A stretch of 7,308 nucleotides of DNA from Bacillota bacterium (GTDB lineage Bacteria > Bacillota > Bacilli > Bacillales_B > DSM-18226). Positions 5,590-7,308 of this stretch are shown one piece after another (the stretch's first letter is position 1; every line of letters starts with the position of its first letter). The DNA lies in contig JAUZQA010000210.1 in assembly GCA_030705665.1 (NCBI GenBank), positions 1 through 7,308 on the forward strand. Reading direction: 5' to 3'. Both the position numbers and the translations under genes were made by a program. Below the pieces are notes generated by a model. That model saw nothing but the letters and a program-made list of their open reading frames with translations. It was not told the DNA's origin and made no database searches.

Positions 5590-6327
5590 ATGGCAAGTGG
5601 ATCAACTCAAATAAAATATCTCGCCGTTTATCAAAAAATTAAACAGCAAATTTTAGACGGTGAATATAAAATCAACGAAAAAATCCCAAGTAGTCCCGTC
5701 CTTGCTGAAGAATTTGGCGTTTCGGCTCTTACCATTAAAAAGGCGCTGGACTTGTTGGTTAGAGACGGCTACATTATCCGTCGGCGCGGAAGTGGAACGG
5801 TGGTTCAAGACTGGCGTCAGCAGGAAAAGGCACGAATGATTCAGACCTTAACAGGTACCAAAGCTGTTTACGGTAGTGAGGTGAAAAGTAAAATCATAGA
5901 GTTTACGATTGTCAGTGCTGATGAAATAATTGCTGAAAAATTGGGGATTTCAGTCGGCGATTTTGTTTATAAAATCATCCGCCTCCGCATCATCCATGGT
6001 ATTCCGACGATTATGGAGCATACATGGATGCCAATTACGATCATACCAGGTGTTGAAGCTTCGGTTTTAGAGCAGTCGATATACTCGCACATTCAAAATA
6101 AACTTGGTCTTGAAGTGGGAACATCTGTTGTCAGGGTCAAAGGAATTCGCCCAGATGATAGGGAAAAGCAGTTTATGAACTTAACAAATCAGGATTTCCT
6201 GATGCGAGTCGAACAAGTAGCCTACCTGACTGATGGACGCACCTTTGAGTACTCTTACGCTGACCATCTGCCAGAAACCTTTGAATTTGAAACAGTCATT
6301 ACCGCAAAGAAGTATAAAGAAGTATAA
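5590..6327 (+). CDS. GntR-family (HutC/UTRA type) transcriptional regulator
   Basis: A 245-residue regulator starts at ATG 5590 after a GGGGGTAGGGG ribosome binding site. Residues 8-75 are the GntR winged helix: KYLAVYQKIKQQILDGEYK, NEKIPSSPVLAEEFGVSALT as helix-turn-helix, and DGYIIRRRGSGTVV as the wing. Residues ~95-240 are a UTRA ligand-binding domain: KIIEFTIVSADEIIAEKLGI, VYKIIRLRIIHGIPTIMEHT, YSHIQNKLGLEVG and FEYSYADHLPETFEFE. UTRA domains bind small sugar-phosphate-like effectors. It likely represses its own operon with the YhhX-like enzyme. The 3' end is altered: a 10-bp tandem repeat creates a TAA at 6325-6327, so the protein ends KKYKEV. With a single repeat unit the frame would read KKYKESLK and stop at 6391 (TAA), probably the ancestral end. 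The loss falls after the folded domain, so function is likely kept. Confidence 0.92.
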   Translation: MASGSTQIKYLAVYQKIKQQILDGEYKINEKIPSSPVLAEEFGVSALTIKKALDLLVRDGYIIRRRGSGTVVQDWRQQEKARMIQTLTGTKAVYGSEVKSKIIEFTIVSADEIIAEKLGISVGDFVYKIIRLRIIHGIPTIMEHTWMPITIIPGVEASVLEQSIYSHIQNKLGLEVGTSVVRVKGIRPDDREKQFMNLTNQDFLMRVEQVAYLTDGRTFEYSYADHLPETFEFETVITAKKYKEV

Positions 6328-6381
6328 AGAAGTATAAAGAAGTATAAAGAAGTATAAAGAAGTATAAAGAAGTATAAAGAA
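6306..6381 (+). repeat. Seven-copy 10-bp tandem repeat at the 3' end of the GntR gene
   Basis: AGTATAAAGA occurs seven times without a mismatch at 6311-6380, with partial matching bases on both sides. Since 10 is not a multiple of three, the second copy puts a TAA in frame (6325-6327). Perfect identity indicates recent expansion by slipped-strand mispairing, and copy number is likely to vary among strains. Any number of copies from two up gives the same protein end; only one copy restores the longer tail. Each added copy also lengthens the untranslated distance to the terminator by 10 bases. Confidence 0.95.
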
Positions 6382-6391
6382 TCATTAAAGT

Positions 6392-6433
6392 AAACAGTCT
6401 GGGGGGAGCTTTGTCCCAGACTGTTTGCTTTTT
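6392..6433 (+). terminator. Strong terminator of the oxidoreductase-GntR operon
   Basis: AAACAGTCTGGG (6392-6403) pairs perfectly with CCCAGACTGTTT (6415-6426) across an 11-base loop, and GC then TTTTT (6429-6433) follows. This is a strong Rho-independent terminator that closes the + strand operon. Confidence 0.92.
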
Positions 6434-6533
6434 CAGGTTTTAATGCAAACATCTAAGGCAGTTCAGGAACGGTATAAGGTAGGAAATGGGCGAAAATAAC
6501 CTGCTTTTGATGGGTAATAAGATATGTTTATAA

Positions 6534-6835
6534 ATGTTCAATGATACGATTCAAGCTGTTAATAATCTTTATGCGGATAATCCTATATTGAGAGCACAAG
6601 ATAATATTCGAAATGCTTCACTTTCTGCTATGATGTTATGTTAGCGGCAAAAGATAAAGGATGGGATACTTGCCCGATGCACGTACATAATGCAGAAATC
6701 ATTAAACAAATTTACAACATTCCTGAGAATCATCAACCTGTTTTGATGATTACATTAGGCAAAGCTGTAGAAGGAAAAGTACGTCCGAGAGGATATAGAA
6801 AACCTGTTGGTGAGTTTATTCACTTTGTAGATTAA
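6534..6835 (+). pseudogene. Nitroreductase-family pseudogene (N-terminal loss, frameshift)
   Basis: Two overlapping frames make up the C-terminal half of an FMN-dependent nitroreductase. The first, from 6534, reads MFNDTIQAVNNLYADNPI then AQDNIRNASLSAMM and stops at 6642-6644. The second, to the TAA at 6833-6835, reads MLAAKDKGWDTCPM, NIPENHQPVLMITLGKA, RPRGYRKPVGEFIHFVD, typical of the family's last third with the DTCPM and (R)GYRxPVxExVHF motifs. Adding a single T within GTTATG (near 6636-6637) restores a continuous MMFMLAAKDKG, so a one-base deletion in a TTT run explains the break. The first ~100 residues, including the R-R-S flavin-binding start, are absent: a stop codon directly precedes the ATG at 6534 and 6434-6533 shows nothing related. 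The enzyme is dead. Confidence 0.82.
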
Positions 6836-6911
6836 TTGTAAATTAAATTACCGTAAATATTAGTGAAAGTAAAGAGAGATAAGTGATTTTCCATATTAAT
6901 ACATAAGTTCT

Positions 6912-6933
6912 CTTATTCAAGAAACGGGCGCAA
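6912..6933 (+). repeat. Dispersed 22-bp repeat, copy 2
   Basis: This matches 145-166 in the same orientation at 20 of 22 positions. Here its last 8 bases form the left arm of the terminator-like hairpin at 6926-6958. It lies in the gap between the nitroreductase and LysR remnants. Confidence 0.55.
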
Positions 6934-6965
6934 TTCAGTAGCAACAAGAATTGTGCTCTTTCTTT
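6926..6965 (+). terminator. Terminator-like hairpin downstream of the nitroreductase remnant
   Basis: GGGCGCAATTC (6926-6936) pairs with GAATTGTGCTC (6948-6958) over 11 pairs, two of them G-U, followed by TTTCTTT. It lies about 90 bases after the nitroreductase stop and probably terminated that transcript. The rest of 6836-7098 shows no gene. Confidence 0.6.
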
Positions 6966-7098
6966 AGGTTAAGGGCCATTTAATGGAGTAAGCTTTTACA
7001 ATTTGTATGAAAGGATATTAGAGGAGCAATTTACCACTTTGTCTAATTTTATAGTTACCGACAAACTTTATGTTGAATTTTAAAAGGTTGTGAATATA

Positions 7099-7200
7099 TT
7101 GGAATGCCAACAACTCGAATAATTCCGGGTAGTGGCAAAAACGGAACATTTTCGAAAAGCTTCTGAGAAATTGTTGATTTCTCAACCTGCATTGAGTCAA
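7099..7200 (+). pseudogene. LysR-family regulator remnant (N-terminal helix-turn-helix only)
   Basis: From a TTG at 7099 (ten or so bases after AAAAGG) the frame reads LECQQLE, stop, FRVVAKTEHFRKASEKLL, ISQPALSQ. This is the N-terminal winged helix-turn-helix of a LysR-type regulator, where the family has Y-F-x-x-V-A-x-x-x-x-F-x-x-A and S-Q-P-A-L-S. A TAA at 7120-7122 stands where a Tyr (TAT/TAC) is expected. After SQPALSQ, at about 7200, the match ends abruptly and the DNA continues as a Pirin fragment on the other strand, so linker and effector domain are missing. It is non-functional on two counts. LysR genes often lie next to the gene they control; the adjacent Pirin fragment may have been that neighbour. 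Confidence 0.78.
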
Positions 7201-7308
7201 TTCACCATTCACAACACAAGAAATGATCTCCATAACTTTATGAGGATGGATGTCAAACCATTTTTGAGCATCAACCAAATCATCGTTGATTACTCGTAAC
7301 ACACCGAG
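7195..7308 (-). pseudogene. Pirin-family protein fragment, running off the window
   Basis: The minus strand entering from the right edge reads LGVLRVINDDLVDAQKWFDI, HPHKVMEIISCVVNGELT. This is the middle of the N-terminal cupin domain of a Pirin-like protein: RVxNDD, the metal-binding HPH with the following ME-I (His or Glu ligand region), then the strand ending NGEL(T), after which family members have a H-x-D-S segment. Here similarity stops at about 7195, where the + strand LysR remnant starts; the frame runs on, antisense to LysR, to a TAA near 7018 without Pirin features. The true start lies beyond 7308. An in-frame GTG at 7302 is internal. The remaining half of the domain is absent, so the protein is truncated by rearrangement. 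Related Pirins bind a metal and some act as quercetin dioxygenases. Confidence 0.68.

Noticed and set aside
6306..6381. CRISPR-like array
   Set aside because: The units are 10 bp, directly adjacent and without spacers; it is a simple tandem repeat.
6255..6452. Minus-strand frame with repeated YTSLYFFILL
   Set aside because: It is a by-product of reading the 10-bp tandem repeat backward, overlapping the GntR gene and its terminator.
7018..7194. Continuation of the Pirin frame to the left
   Set aside because: It is antisense to the LysR helix-turn-helix and loses all Pirin motifs; only 7195-7308 is treated as real Pirin sequence.

Overview
The window is AT-rich, with strong AGGAGG-type ribosome binding sites, GTG and TTG starts and Gram-positive protein families (a DUF4825 lipoprotein, a Tn554-type TnpC remnant, an HsmA-like membrane protein, a UPF0303 protein, DeoR and GntR regulators). 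This points to a low-GC Bacillota, most likely a member of the Bacillales; the genus cannot be fixed from sequence alone. No rRNA, tRNA, CRISPR array or complete insertion sequence is visible.

Layout. 1-291 is non-coding with hairpins, a terminator and an extended -10 promoter. 292-929 holds a DUF4825 lipoprotein gene in two halves on opposite strands: the N-terminal half reads + and the C-terminal half reads -, converging on a 13-bp hairpin, which looks like a local inversion. 1095-1466 encodes an intact four-helix HsmA-like membrane protein with a strong terminator. 1560-2105 is gene-free. 2106-2590 is a junction between a truncated minus-strand membrane-protein ORF and a plus-strand TnpC fragment.

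The best preserved part, 2606-6433, is two divergent transcription units. On the minus strand, a DeoR/GlpR regulator is followed by a Gfo/Idh/MocA oxidoreductase that has lost its whole middle, then an intact UPF0303 (Haem_degrading/HbpS-like) protein. On the plus strand, an intact YhhX-like Gfo/Idh/MocA oxidoreductase is followed by a GntR/UTRA regulator whose 3' end has been overrun by a 10-bp tandem repeat and which ends at a strong terminator. The shared ~300-bp control region carries several dyads and a direct repeat spaced by two helical turns. Together these genes suggest uptake-independent metabolism of a sugar, polyol or sugar acid sensed by two regulators; the substrate is not evident.

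6534-7308 is decayed again: a nitroreductase missing its N-terminus and carrying a one-base frameshift, a LysR-type regulator reduced to its DNA-binding helices with an internal stop, and, facing it, a Pirin fragment running off the window end. The striking property of the window is therefore the density of broken genes (a split DUF4825 gene, TnpC, a membrane protein, Gfo/Idh, nitroreductase, LysR and Pirin) around a small intact regulatory and metabolic island. I see no convincing new defence or other multi-gene system.
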